Assembly: GCA_026003175.1 (NCBI GenBank)
Contig: BPGT01000001.1
Coordinates: 1,464,839-1,528,838, forward strand
From: Armatimonadota bacterium
GTDB lineage: Bacteria; Armatimonadota; HRBIN16
DNA: 64,000 nt
Reading direction: 5' to 3'
This document shows, in pieces, positions 42,938 through 51,836 of this stretch. A program made the position numbers and the translations under genes. The notes under the pieces were generated by a model. That model was not told the origin of the DNA. It worked only from the letters and a program-made list of their open reading frames with translations, and did no database searches. Numbering within the stretch: the stretch's first letter is position 1; each line of letters opens with the position of its first letter.

Positions 42938-43440
42938 AGCGGTTGCTGAAGGTGGTCATACTCCTGCTGATGCTGCTGGGCGTTCCGTACGGGCTGGCGA
43001 AGATGGGCGTTATCCCTGTGGCAAAGCTGACAGCGAGAAACCCTGCGCTGGCGAAGCTTGCCCGCACGGTGGGGCTTGTCCCCCGTAAGCAGACGGTCAA
43101 AGCCGACCCCGAGAAAGAGAAGCCCTCTACTCCCTCGTCGGAGCCTCCTGCCGCCTCTTCGAAACCTGCCCGGTTTCCTCGCTCCGCTCCACCGCCGCTT
43201 GTGTCCGTCTCTACACCTTCCGCAGCTGCCGATATCAGCAGCCGCCAGATTGGTTGGGTAGCGAAGGTGTATGAGAACATGGAGCCCGAGGAGGCAGTAC
43301 GTATTTTTGCAAAAATGGACGACCGCGAAGTGGTTCCTCTGTTGCGTCGCATGAAACAGAGGCAAGTGGCGCAAATCCTCGCCCTCATGCCCCCCGACCG
43401 CGCCGCCCGCCTCTCTCGCACGCTGATGATTCAGAGGTAA
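42934..43440 (+). CDS. MotE-like protein (MgtE N-terminal domain)
   Basis: A 168-residue membrane protein. A TM helix at about residues 4-24 is followed by a Pro/Ser-rich linker and a C-terminal MgtE_N-like helical domain (VAKVYENMEPEEAVRIFAKMDDREVVPLLRRMKQRQVAQILALMPPDRAARL). This is the arrangement of MotE-like proteins encoded next to fliJ, which help stabilise motor components. The ATG overlaps the previous stop (ATGA). It is the last flagellar gene before the toxin island; fliK, flgD and flgE, which often follow, are absent here. Confidence 0.82.
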   Translation: MKRLLKVVILLLMLLGVPYGLAKMGVIPVAKLTARNPALAKLARTVGLVPRKQTVKADPEKEKPSTPSSEPPAASSKPARFPRSAPPPLVSVSTPSAAADISSRQIGWVAKVYENMEPEEAVRIFAKMDDREVVPLLRRMKQRQVAQILALMPPDRAARLSRTLMIQR

Positions 43441-43458
43441 AAAGCACAACATCTGAGG

Positions 43459-43512
43459 GTGTTCGACTTCGGCATCCTCGTAAGGAACTTCGGGCTGCTT
43501 GGGGATGAGTAG
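43459..43512 (+). pseudogene. Dockerin-like C-terminal remnant
   Basis: Eighteen codons (VFDFGILVRNFGLLGDE, then stop) closely match, in both DNA and protein, the second calcium-binding repeat of the dockerin region at 44020-44060 (LFDFGILTANFGLIG). No start or upstream part exists, since the frame follows the MotE stop. It is the tail of an earlier dockerin-bearing gene, lost or recombined away. Confidence 0.7.
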
Positions 43513-43662
43513 GTGACCCTTACCACATGTGGATTCAAACCTGTTTCCGGGCATTGGAACAAGGAGATTATTACCTGAATCCGCCAGATAGAAGCATTAT
43601 CTAGCAATAATAGCAAAAATTTTATAAAATTTTCCCCGTCAAAACCCCAAAAACCCCGTTTG
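43513..43662. other. Non-coding AT-rich region upstream of the RHS promoter
   Basis: No gene, RNA or repeat could be supported in this stretch, apart from a partial dockerin-like DNA echo at its left edge. It becomes strongly A/T-rich from 43600 and ends in a C-rich run (CCCCAAAAACCCC) just before the sigma-54-type site; activator-binding sites could be here. Confidence 0.5.
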
Positions 43663-43678
43663 TGGTACGATTCTCGCA
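43663..43678 (+). promoter_or_regulatory. Sigma-54-type promoter of the RHS gene
   Basis: TGGTACGATTCTCGCA has the -24 GG and -12 GC ten bases apart as in the RpoN consensus (TGGCACG-N4-TTGCA). It lies about 90 bases before the start at 43767, downstream of an AT-rich tract. A near-identical element occurs at 57768. No RpoN activator gene is seen in the window. Confidence 0.65.
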
Positions 43679-43766
43679 TATATATCAGGATAGAAAGGCT
43701 CTGCGGGCAAACGCCTTAAGCACGCATTTTGGACAACTTTTTCAAAACGAAAAAGGAGGTTTCAAA

Positions 43767-46700
43767 ATGTTACGTAAAAGGTTATTCCTGACCCCCCCCT
43801 ATTAGTGTAATCCTTGCTACGTTTCTGTTCCTGCTGGTCTCCCTTGCACGAGCACAGCAACCTCCCACGCTCACCCTCCTCAATGCCGACATCGACGGCG
43901 ATAATGAAGTCACCCTCTTTGACTTCGGGGCACTAACGAACGCCTTCGGCAGTGTGCCCGGCGACCCCAACTGGAACCCCGATGCCGACCTAGACGGGGA
44001 TGATGAGGTGACCCTGTTTGACTTCGGCATCCTGACCGCCAACTTCGGTCTTATCGGTGCGGAGGAGTTTGCAGGCAGCACGCAGTCGGCGTCGGGTGTG
44101 TTTACCGCCACGGTGCACGTGGTGTTGGGTGACTGGACAGCCCAGACCGACCGCGCGGTGTATGTGGTGTTGCAGTTGAAGCGAGCGGGCACGGAGGGCG
44201 ATTCGGGCACCCCCATTTACGAGCAATCGGTGACCTTCACGCAGGGTGAGGTGGAGAAAGATGTGCAGGTTCACCTTGCTGCTGGCATTTACACGGTGCG
44301 TGCGCTGGCATATAACGACGAGGCACACACCGACATCTCGCACTGGTTGCGCAGTGAGTTAGCGGGGTTGGTAGTGCCCAGTGGTGGAGGGGCTGCGCTA
44401 CCTGACACGCCACCTCCCGCATGGGCAGAGGAAGTAGTTCCCACCGATACCGTCTCTGCCGCGGGGTTCGGTCCCTCATCGGCAGACCATGTGAACCTTG
44501 CTTCGGGAGTGTTCGAGCATCGTCCGCCGGCAGACATTGTGGTATATAACCCTCTTGGACCCAGTGTCTCCTTCTCGCGCACCTATCGCAGTAAGCTGGC
44601 GGAACAGGGTTACTCCTCACCGGGGCTGTCGCCCGGTTGGGTACATAACTACGATGTGACCATCAGCGGCTCTTCGGGCAGCTGGGGCACCCTTACTCTG
44701 CGCTATCCCAACGGTGCTACCGAGCAATTAACGCCAGTGCTGGATGGCAACGGCAACCCCACGGGGCAGTTCCAGTTCAACGGCGCGCCCTACATTGCAT
44801 CAGGACAGCCAGGCGGCACGCCTGGACGCTGGAACTACATTGATCTGACGTTCAAAGATGAGAGCCGATGGAGGTTCACCCCGTCCTACAATCCAGACCT
44901 GTATCGGCTGACGCGCCTCCAGAACCTGTTGGGACAGGGCGTGAATATCGCCTACGACAACAACAACTTGCTGACACAAATCAGCAACGATGCAAACAGC
45001 GCTCTGCTCACCTTCTCCTATGCGAACGGCATGTCTGTGAGTGACTACTCAGGGCGCACGGTGACCTACACCTTCAGCGGAGGGCAGTTGACGGCAGTCT
45101 CGCAGGTGAACAGCAGCAACCCGCTGTGGGTGTATGGGTATCAGGTGCTTAACGGTGTGCCCTATCTGGTGAGCGTGGGTAGTGCCGACCCCACCGACGG
45201 TGTAGGAGCCCGCTCGCATCCGGTGTATTACGATGCACAGGGCAAGGTGGTGCTGTTGCAGGACGCCAACGGCAACGTGCGCAGTTACCGGTATGAGGGT
45301 GGTATTACCACGGTGACGGTGTATAATGCGGACGGGTCACCCGCGCAGACGTGGTCACAGAAGGTGGGCAACCTGAACGTGGATGCGGGTATCCGTGACG
45401 TTTCGGGTAGCGAGAGCAATATCAGCTACAACGGCTACCGTCCTGTTCAGGTGGTCAATCGCAACGGGCAGAGCACCACGCTGGAGTATGACCAGTATTT
45501 CAACCTGACCACGGTCAGCCCGCCGCGCGTGCCTGCGGTGCAGTATGAGTATGACACCTCACAGTTTGCGCTGGGCAGGCTGGTGCGGATTTCGCAGGGC
45601 AGCAAGACACCTACCGAACTGGAGTATTACCCGAACGGCTTACTGCACAAGGTGAAGGTTCCTAAACCGGGCACGGCGGGCAGCAACGAGCAGGTAGAGA
45701 TAGAGTATCTGTATACCGTGCTGGGCAATCTGCTGGAGGTGCGTGCTCCCTCGCCCAATCCGAACCAGAGCGTTCGCACCACGCGCTACTTCTATGTTTC
45801 AGACCCCTTTGTCCCCTATAGTGAGCCAGAAAGATTGAACTGCCCGCTGGCGGTGGCGGTATATGACGGTGTTTTCAATCCCAGCGACGTCAACGACCGC
45901 CTGCTGTATCGGGTCAGTTTCCGCTACGACACGTTAGGTCGGGTGACGCAGGTCATTGACGGATTGGGTTACACCACGCAAATTACCTACAACGTCGCCG
46001 GGCAAGTGGAGACGGTTACCTATCCTGCGGATAGCTCTTTGGTGCAGCGAAAAGAGGTGTATATATACAGCGCAGCAGGTGGACAACTGCTGAAGAAGCA
46101 GGTGTGGAACCGGTCCTCGTCTTCGTTAGAACAGGAGATTAACCTGCAAACAGGCAATGAAGGCGAACTCGTCGGTCAGTCGGGAGGGGTGCAGACTGCC
46201 GATTACGTGCGCGACGCGCTATATCGGCTTCGGGGCATTGTGGACGGTCGCGGCAACGGGGTGCAGTTCGGATATGACCCACGCGGTTTCCTGCACAGCA
46301 AGTTGTATCCGCTGGGCGATACCTACACCTTTTCCACCGACAACGAGGGCAACCTCACCCAGCGTACCGACCCCGATGGAGTGGTGGTGGAGTATGTGCG
46401 CGATCCAGACGACAGCCGGATACAGCAGGTGAACTATCCGGGCATGAACATGGACGTATTGGTGAGTTACGACAGTTACAACCGCGTTGTGGGGCTGTCC
46501 AACGGTGTTGCTACCATCAGTTACACCTATGATGATGGGGATAGGCTGCTCAGCGAGACCGTAGAGTATGCGGACATGCCCGGTGTGTCCTTCACGGTGG
46601 CATACCAGTACCATCCTGACGGCAGCCTGCAAAGTATCACCGCGCCGTATCGGCTGGTGCAACAGGGCGGTCAGTATGTCGCGGTATCGGGTCTATACCA

Positions 46701-48402
46701 GTATGCCTATGCGTTCTACCCACGGGAGGTGCCCGGCTACGGCTTCGGACCTGGCGAAAAGGTCACGACGACCACTCCATGGGATTTTAACGTCATCACC
46801 TACTTCGACCGGCGAGGGTTGCCACGACGCCAGGACGTGCTGGAAGATTACGATCAGTTAACCTCATCGGCGAGTTATAACCCGCGCGGGCTGCTAAGCT
46901 CACTGCTTAACTCGTACAACGGACTCACGATCTCTAGCTTCTCCAGCGTCGCCTACGACGTGGTGGGGAACCGTACAAGCATCGGTACTGTGAATATCGT
47001 ACCCATAGGCGGTGCCCGCGGCATGTACGGCTCCGTAAGCTATACACTGGACGCTACGAGGCGCAAACTGTTGGCGGAAACCTTCTCGGCATCGGACTAC
47101 CAGATACCCAGCTACACTTTGCCCTTCGCCTACGACTCGGCGGATAACCTGACTTCTGTACGCGGCATCTCCTTTAGTCACAACGCCAACAACCAGATTA
47201 CCAACAGTGGCTTTGGCTATGATGTGAACGGCAACGCCACCCTGTTCAACAATGTGGCTTACGGCTACGACTATGAGAACCGTGTGCTGCAGGCGGGCTT
47301 TATGCTGGTAGCCTATCGTCCCGATGGGAAGCGCGCATGGAAACAGCCTGGCGACCCATCCACCCGAACCTACTTCATTTATGACGGCGAGCGGGTGATT
47401 TTGGAGTTCAACCCCGCGAACGGCTTCTATCAGGCGTATGCCTACGCAGCCAACGGGCTGGCATGTAGTGAACGTCAAGATGGGCACCTTGTGTACGCCT
47501 TTGACCCGGCAGGCAACCTGGTGCACCGCTTGAGGAATGGCACCGTGCTGAGTAACAGCTGGTTTGACTCTTACGGCGTTCTGGTGTATGATGATAGCAG
47601 CACGGGACAACGCCCCTACCCCTCACCGGACAGTGTAGGCTATCAAGGGCAGTGGGGTGCGTATACGGACGTTGAAAGCCGAGCCTATGCGCAGTATCTG
47701 CGCTGGGTGTTTGTGGATGGCGACTACTACCACCCGCTGACGGGCACCTTCCTGACCCGCCGCAGCGCAGGCACGAACGAGTATGTGGGCACGGTCAATC
47801 CACCCAGAGGCATCGACCTGCGCAGAATCGGTGGCTCTGTGCTGGCAGGAACAGCAGGCTTTATAATCGCTGGTCCCGTTGGTTCTGCCATAGCCGTTGG
47901 TCTATACGAAGGGCTGTACACCTTCGCCGACACGTCGAGCATCAAGAGGGCCGTGACCGATGCGGTACTGAGTGCTGGACTGACTGCAGGTGGATTGAAA
48001 TCTATTCAGCTGATTGGCCGAGTGGTAGCGGAACCACTGGCAAATTCAATGGTGAAGGTGGGATTAGCTGAGAAAGTCTTTCGCATTGTCTCTGCGCAAG
48101 AAGCAGAGGCAATAAGGGTAGCCGGTGGATTAGTACCTAGTAGATCAGCAAGCATGATTACCAGCAAGCCTGCCAGCAGAATATTCTTGTCAGAAGGAAG
48201 AACCGTCATGGAGAAAACTCTTCTAGCGCCAGAGAGTGTTTACCAATACGACTATCTCATCGAAATGCGCGTGTGGCGCCCCCTGTGGCGGAGGGCAGAC
48301 CTAGGTGCTGTAGATGGGATCGAGTGGGCGCGATACATCAATGTTCCTATCTTCAACAGGTACTTGCTAGGCAAGCCTGTCGTAACCCCATTGCGCCCAT
48401 AA
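43767..48402 (+). pseudogene. Dockerin-RHS polymorphic toxin gene, frameshifted at an 8-C tract
   Basis: The ATG at 43767, seven bases after AAGGAGG, reads MLRKRLFLTPP and then meets a TAG at 43803. Removing one of the eight C at 43792-43799 joins it to a 1544-codon frame. That frame gives a signal peptide (ISVILATFLFLLVSLARAQQ), two dockerin-like repeats (DIDGDNEVTLFDF, DLDGDDEVTLFDF), a DUF6531-like region, many RHS/YD repeats, an RHS core end (HPLTGTFLTRR) and a C-terminal toxin of about 215 residues. The toxin begins with a Gly/Ala hydrophobic segment; the sequence after it (VFRIVSAQEAEAIRVAGGLVPS ... SRIFLSEG) faintly recalls ADP-ribosyltransferase toxins. The uninterrupted remainder argues for recent or switchable inactivation, though a sequencing error is possible. 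As it stands only an 11-residue product or an internal start (GTG 43954) can be made. Confidence 0.85.
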
Positions 48403-48413
48403 CTGAGTGAAAA

Positions 48414-48440
48414 CGCCAGGGGGTGCCTATCCCCCTGGCG
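48414..48440 (+). promoter_or_regulatory. Perfect hairpin between RHS toxin and putative immunity gene
   Basis: Ten-base stem CGCCAGGGGG (48414-48423) / CCCCCTGGCG (48431-48440), without a T run, just before the ribosome site of the next gene. It could stop part of the transcripts, protect the mRNA from decay, or set the toxin:immunity ratio. Confidence 0.75.
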
Positions 48441-48454
48441 AGGGAGGTCAAGAT

Positions 48455-49345
48455 ATGAAAAAGGGGAAAGAGGTTCGTCTTGTTGTCGCGTCTGACAATC
48501 CTCAGAGAAGGCAGGTCTTGATAAAAATAGCACTGGATGTTTACGGCGAGCCAGCGATACTGGACGAAGCCGCTGGTATGCTGGAAGCAAAGGAGAATGA
48601 TGTCACCCACTTAGTATTGCTGGAAACCGATGATGACTTTGCCAAACTATGCCATATCGCTTGGTCAATGTATCATCGACAAGGATACGCCCAAACGCCG
48701 CTACTCTTGACTTTTGCATCAGATACTTCTTTCCTGCAGGGGATATACGATGTTGTGGATCTCGACAGGGATCTTCTCATTGTACGATTTCGAGATGCGT
48801 TTCCACACTTGGCACATTTTGACTGGGATAACCTTGCTGTACAGGAGGTGAACCGTGTTGTACGAAACCTACTGGATAGTTTGAGGAATCCCGAACAATA
48901 TGGGGAAATATATCTATCAAATCAACGTCTTTCGCCTATTGAACCTCTGTCTAAGGTCACCCGTAAGCCACCATCGATAGTTATTGCGGCTGACAATAAG
49001 CAACACCGAGAGAGGTTGGCAGCTATAGTTAGTCAGTTGTCAACACAAGTGCCCTTGGTGCTGCAGCAATGTGGCGAAGTGGTTAACATACCCTTAGGAC
49101 GCCATACGGTAGTATTTTTAGAAACCTGTAGCCACATCCCTGCGCTAGTACAAACAGTACACGCCTGGTGGCGTCGCTATCAGGGTCACACAATGCCACG
49201 CTTTGTAGCCATCATCACTGAGACATCAAAGTTCAAAAACCCCTTTCTCCAACAAATGCGTATCGGAAAACAGCAGGTTTTTTCTGATGTGATCACTTAT
49301 GAGCAGATAGATAGAGACGCCCTACGAAGAATCTTGTTAATGTGA
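48455..49345 (+). CDS. Putative RHS immunity protein with two receiver-like halves
   Basis: A 296-residue soluble protein that I cannot assign to a named family. It consists of two similar halves: residues 8-110 (VRLVVASDNPQRRQVLIKIA ..., THLVLLETDDDFAKL) and 188-290 (PSIVIAADNKQHRERLAAIV ..., HTVVFLETCSHIPAL). Each begins with a strand ending in Ala-(S/A)-Asp-Asn and has a strand ending in Leu-Glu-Thr, resembling response-regulator receiver folds, but the phospho-acceptor Asp and Lys are not convincingly conserved. The ATG follows GGGAGGTC. Directly downstream of a polymorphic toxin, immunity is the natural inference; it is unusually long for that. Confidence 0.55.
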   Translation: MKKGKEVRLVVASDNPQRRQVLIKIALDVYGEPAILDEAAGMLEAKENDVTHLVLLETDDDFAKLCHIAWSMYHRQGYAQTPLLLTFASDTSFLQGIYDVVDLDRDLLIVRFRDAFPHLAHFDWDNLAVQEVNRVVRNLLDSLRNPEQYGEIYLSNQRLSPIEPLSKVTRKPPSIVIAADNKQHRERLAAIVSQLSTQVPLVLQQCGEVVNIPLGRHTVVFLETCSHIPALVQTVHAWWRRYQGHTMPRFVAIITETSKFKNPFLQQMRIGKQQVFSDVITYEQIDRDALRRILLM

Positions 49346-49406
49346 GCTCAGATCTCAAACATCAACAAGGGTGCAGAAGTGCACGTAAAGCATCGCCGGT
49401 GGCATC

Positions 49407-49958
49407 TTGACAGGTGGGAACCCTCTGGGCGTGGCGGTGGGCGTTGCGCTGTTTGAGGGGCTGTATTCGGCGGCAGAGGGCAAGCCAGCCTCGGTGGTGG
49501 TGCGTGACGCGGTGGTCAGCGGAGCGCTGACGTATGTGGGAGCGCGGTTCCTGCCACCGGTGGAGTCGGCTGCTGCGCAGGTGCTCACCCGCCAAACCGC
49601 ACGGCAGGCGGCAAGGGAAGCGGGCGAACTGCTTGGTCAGCGCGCCCTGCCTCCACGTATTTTACTCACTCAGAGGCGACTAGAACATATTGTCCAGCGA
49701 CACTGGCCGACGAGCGGGACGAGCGTTTTTGAACAACCAGCAGGTAAGTTTCTGCCTGGCATGACTGCTATGAGGCTCCGTGAGATGCTCCGTATCGCTG
49801 GCGAGCGTGGTGTTTGGCAACCAGCACGGGGGATGCGTCTTCAAGTTGAATACAACTTCGGGCAGGTAATCGGTGTAGATCGATACGGTCGTCCTGCTAC
49901 ACGCTTGCGTATGATTCTCGATCCTAATGGTGAGGTCGTCACTGCATACCCGTATTAG
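49407..49958 (+). CDS. Orphan RHS C-terminal toxin cassette (displaced CT module)
   Basis: The frame is open from 49389 (after a TAA) with a TTG at 49407; 183 residues. Its first 60 residues (NPLGVAVGVALFEGLYSAAE ..., VVVRDAVVSGALTYVGARFL) match the Gly/Ala hydrophobic linker that follows the RHS core of the upstream gene (VGSAIAVGLYEGLYTFAD ..., RAVTDAVLSAGLT). It therefore encodes a different toxin tip without its own RHS body. The toxin part (LEHIVQRHWPTSGTSVFEQP ..., MILDPNGEVVTAYPY) ends like BECR-fold RNase toxins, a weak inference. Such modules can recombine into the main gene. There is no clear ribosome site, so it is likely silent until joined. Confidence 0.7.
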   Translation: MTGGNPLGVAVGVALFEGLYSAAEGKPASVVVRDAVVSGALTYVGARFLPPVESAAAQVLTRQTARQAAREAGELLGQRALPPRILLTQRRLEHIVQRHWPTSGTSVFEQPAGKFLPGMTAMRLREMLRIAGERGVWQPARGMRLQVEYNFGQVIGVDRYGRPATRLRMILDPNGEVVTAYPY

Positions 49959-49967
49959 GGCTACAGG

Positions 49968-49998
49968 GGGCGCTGGAGATGCTGGATTTCCAGCGCCC
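49968..49998 (+). promoter_or_regulatory. Perfect hairpin between the orphan toxin cassette and its putative immunity gene
   Basis: Ten-base stem GGGCGCTGGA (49968-49977) / TCCAGCGCCC (49989-49998) just after the toxin stop. It matches in position and stem length the hairpin at 48414, though the sequence differs. Confidence 0.75.
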
Positions 49999-50029
49999 TC
50001 TTGCATCTGTGTGAGGTATCATAGTAGAA

Positions 50030-50494
50030 ATGAATCTCGTGATTAACTACCGCCTTTACCCTGAAAATTTCTGGGTGGTCGAGCAGTCGGACTGGGAGCG
50101 TGCCACGCTCTCTGATTTTGATACCTTGCACTTTTACGGAGACTTGATTTTCCGGTATTCAGATGCCATCTTGGACTATCAAAACATACCTTTGCTAGGC
50201 TTTGCTTACGAGTTTACGGAAGCCTTTTTGAAGTGCTTGCAAGGGCAAGAAGTTAGAGTAGAGTATTGTTTCTTAGAGAGCGGCGACTGGCTTTCCCTTT
50301 CCCTCAGTCGTGAGGGAAAGGTAACTATTCAGGCGAGCTATACAGATGATATCGCCAAAGTGCCCCTGGACACTCTGCGTATGGGGTTGAAACAAAGCAA
50401 TAGCCATTTGATTGAGGAGCTTACCTATCGTTTCCCATTTCTGAAGGGGCACCCGATATTTCGGCAGATTGCGGCGGTATTACTCATTGAGTAA
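50030..50494 (+). CDS. Putative immunity protein for the orphan toxin cassette
   Basis: A 154-residue acidic, soluble protein of no family known to me (MNLVINYRLYPENFWVVEQSD; SGDWLSLSLSREGKVTIQAS; RFPFLKGHPIFRQIAAVLLIE). It has no signal peptide or TM helix. Lower GC and codon use unlike the chromosomal genes fit a horizontally moved immunity gene. It lies 71 bases after the orphan cassette with a hairpin between. The ribosome site is weak; a TATCAT box about seven bases before the ATG raises the possibility of a leaderless transcript from its own promoter, which would keep immunity on while the toxin is silent. Confidence 0.55.
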   Translation: MNLVINYRLYPENFWVVEQSDWERATLSDFDTLHFYGDLIFRYSDAILDYQNIPLLGFAYEFTEAFLKCLQGQEVRVEYCFLESGDWLSLSLSREGKVTIQASYTDDIAKVPLDTLRMGLKQSNSHLIEELTYRFPFLKGHPIFRQIAAVLLIE

Positions 50495-50581
50495 CACCTT
50501 GTCTTTAAGGGTATACTGTAGGTGACCCTTCCGCCAGCGAAGGCGAGCGGTTTGGGGCGGTGCAGAGGTATATCAGCGAGT
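50495..50581. other. Intergenic segment with no supported gene
   Basis: Between the candidate immunity gene and the transposase remnant. A 13-bp exact copy of the sequence at 43509-43521 (GTAGGTGACCCTT) lies at 50518-50530. No start codon with a ribosome site was found. Confidence 0.5.
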
Positions 50582-50761
50582 TTACCGACGGGGAGGGGGT
50601 ACCCGACGGTTGTGCATCCCTGCCTCTCCCTGAGGCTGGTAGTGTTGTACCCATTTGTGCACTACCTGTTGCGAGGTATTCCACACCTTGGCGGTGTGAC
50701 TGATGCTACCCGTTTGCAGGTAGGTGTGCACTATCTGTTTTCTTGCTTCTATTGGGTTCAT
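50582..50761 (-). pseudogene. Truncated transposase (N-terminal HTH only)
   Basis: About 60 codons from an ATG at 50761 encode MNPIEARKQIVHTYLQTGSI-SHTAKVWNTSQQVVHKWVQHYQ followed by GEAGMHNRR, the N-terminal helix-turn-helix of IS481/IS630-like transposases that normally continue for 250 or more residues with a DDE domain. The frame ends at 50582 without any catalytic part. It marks decayed mobile DNA at the right side of the toxin island. Confidence 0.65.
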
Positions 50762-50806
50762 GTGATACACTTGGTTGTACGAAAGTTCCATTGCTGGCGT
50801 TCCTGC

Positions 50807-50992
50807 GAGGGTGTTCGAAATTGCTGGTTGAATGGATAGATAACCTAACCCCCTTGCCCCCTTCCCTGCAAGGGAAGGGGGAACGCCCCTCTCCTCGTAG
50901 GAGAGGGGACGGGGGTGAGGTAAGGCAGGGATAGCAAGAACGCCTCTCTCCTTGCGCTACAACCAACTTCTCAACAATTCTCGAACACCCTC
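50807..50992. mobile_element. MITE with terminal inverted repeats and 10-bp target duplication
   Basis: A 186-bp non-coding element. Its ends are inverted copies (GAGGGTGTTCGAAATTG at 50807-50823; the inverse, with one extra base, ends at 50992). Identical 10-bp direct repeats GCGTTCCTGC flank it at 50797-50806 and 50993-51002. Inside are two palindromes, CCCCCTTCCCTGCAAGGGAAGGGGG-type and CCCCTCTCCTCGTAGGAGAGGGG-type. It has no transposase and would need one supplied in trans. Confidence 0.85.
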
Positions 50993-51273
50993 GCGTTCCT
51001 GCTGACATTGTTTCCAGTATTGGTGTATATCAGGGACGCCAGCTTTTTTTAACCAGGAGAGTAGCAATGTATCGCTTTGCACCTGGTAACAATCTCCTGG
51101 CGCGTTTACTTCAAACGTTTGACAGACTGTTGCCTGCATGTTATAATCGGAGCGACAATACGCGGGACGCCGCGTGATTGCAGAACTTCAGACCAACGAC
51201 CTGTCTCTATTGCCATGGACGCAGCACGCAGGTGCATCACGCAGCGGCGCGTTCGTACGAGGAGGTGCGGATT

Positions 51274-51834
51274 ATGTTACGAACGTACGCTGACTGGTTA
51301 CACCGCAATTTCTGCGCAGTTCCTACCGCTGTTGTCGCCTCTGCAGTCAAGGGGGGAATGGTGCTGCAACGCCTGGCGGGCGATTTGCGTGCCGACCATG
51401 AGTACAGCGCATTAGGGCTACCTCGCCACTCGCAGATGTGGCTAGTATCCGGTGAACACTGCCAACAGATGCTCTCCCAACCCGAGATTCAGGAAGAGGT
51501 GGTAGTGGAAGCTGGCTTCGTCATCTACCGTGATGGCGACGAGCGTATCTGGTTAGGGCTGGAACCCCGCGAGGCGGATCTGGAGCTGCCTCCGGATACC
51601 ATGTTGGAGCGCCACGTCAAGCCGCTCTTCCATATCCTGCACGGAGAGGAGGAGGTTGCCAAGCTGGCAACGGTGGAGTATCGCATTGTGCGCACCACCG
51701 ATGACCGCCTGATGGAACAACACCTGAACGAGCTTGTGTCGCATGGGTGGGAAATCACCCACTTTCAGGCGGTGATTATTCAGGAAACGCGCTCCACGCT
51801 GTTTATCGCTCTGCTGCGCAAGAAGACGGAGTAG
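51274..51834 (+). CDS. Hypothetical protein with a DUF4177-like C-terminus
   Basis: A 186-residue soluble protein. The first 125 residues are unrecognised (LRTYADWLHRNFCAVPTAVV, EVVVEAGFVIYRDGDERIWLGLEPREADLELPPD). The last 55 (LATVEYRIVRTTDDRLMEQH-LNELVSHGWEITHFQAV ... FIALLRKK) resemble DUF4177, a small domain with a conserved G-W-E/H turn. I place the start at 51274 because GAGGAGGTG precedes it; upstream in-frame codons cross the boundary of the degraded region. It is convergent with the tolC-like gene, two bases apart. Confidence 0.6.
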   Translation: MLRTYADWLHRNFCAVPTAVVASAVKGGMVLQRLAGDLRADHEYSALGLPRHSQMWLVSGEHCQQMLSQPEIQEEVVVEAGFVIYRDGDERIWLGLEPREADLELPPDTMLERHVKPLFHILHGEEEVAKLATVEYRIVRTTDDRLMEQHLNELVSHGWEITHFQAVIIQETRSTLFIALLRKKTE

Positions 51835-51836
51835 GA

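Noticed and set aside
50521-50640. Plus-strand peptide-like stretch (GERFGAVQRYISEFTDGEG)
   Set aside because: Reads smoothly for about 40 codons but has no start, and the minus strand holds the transposase remnant; too short to call.
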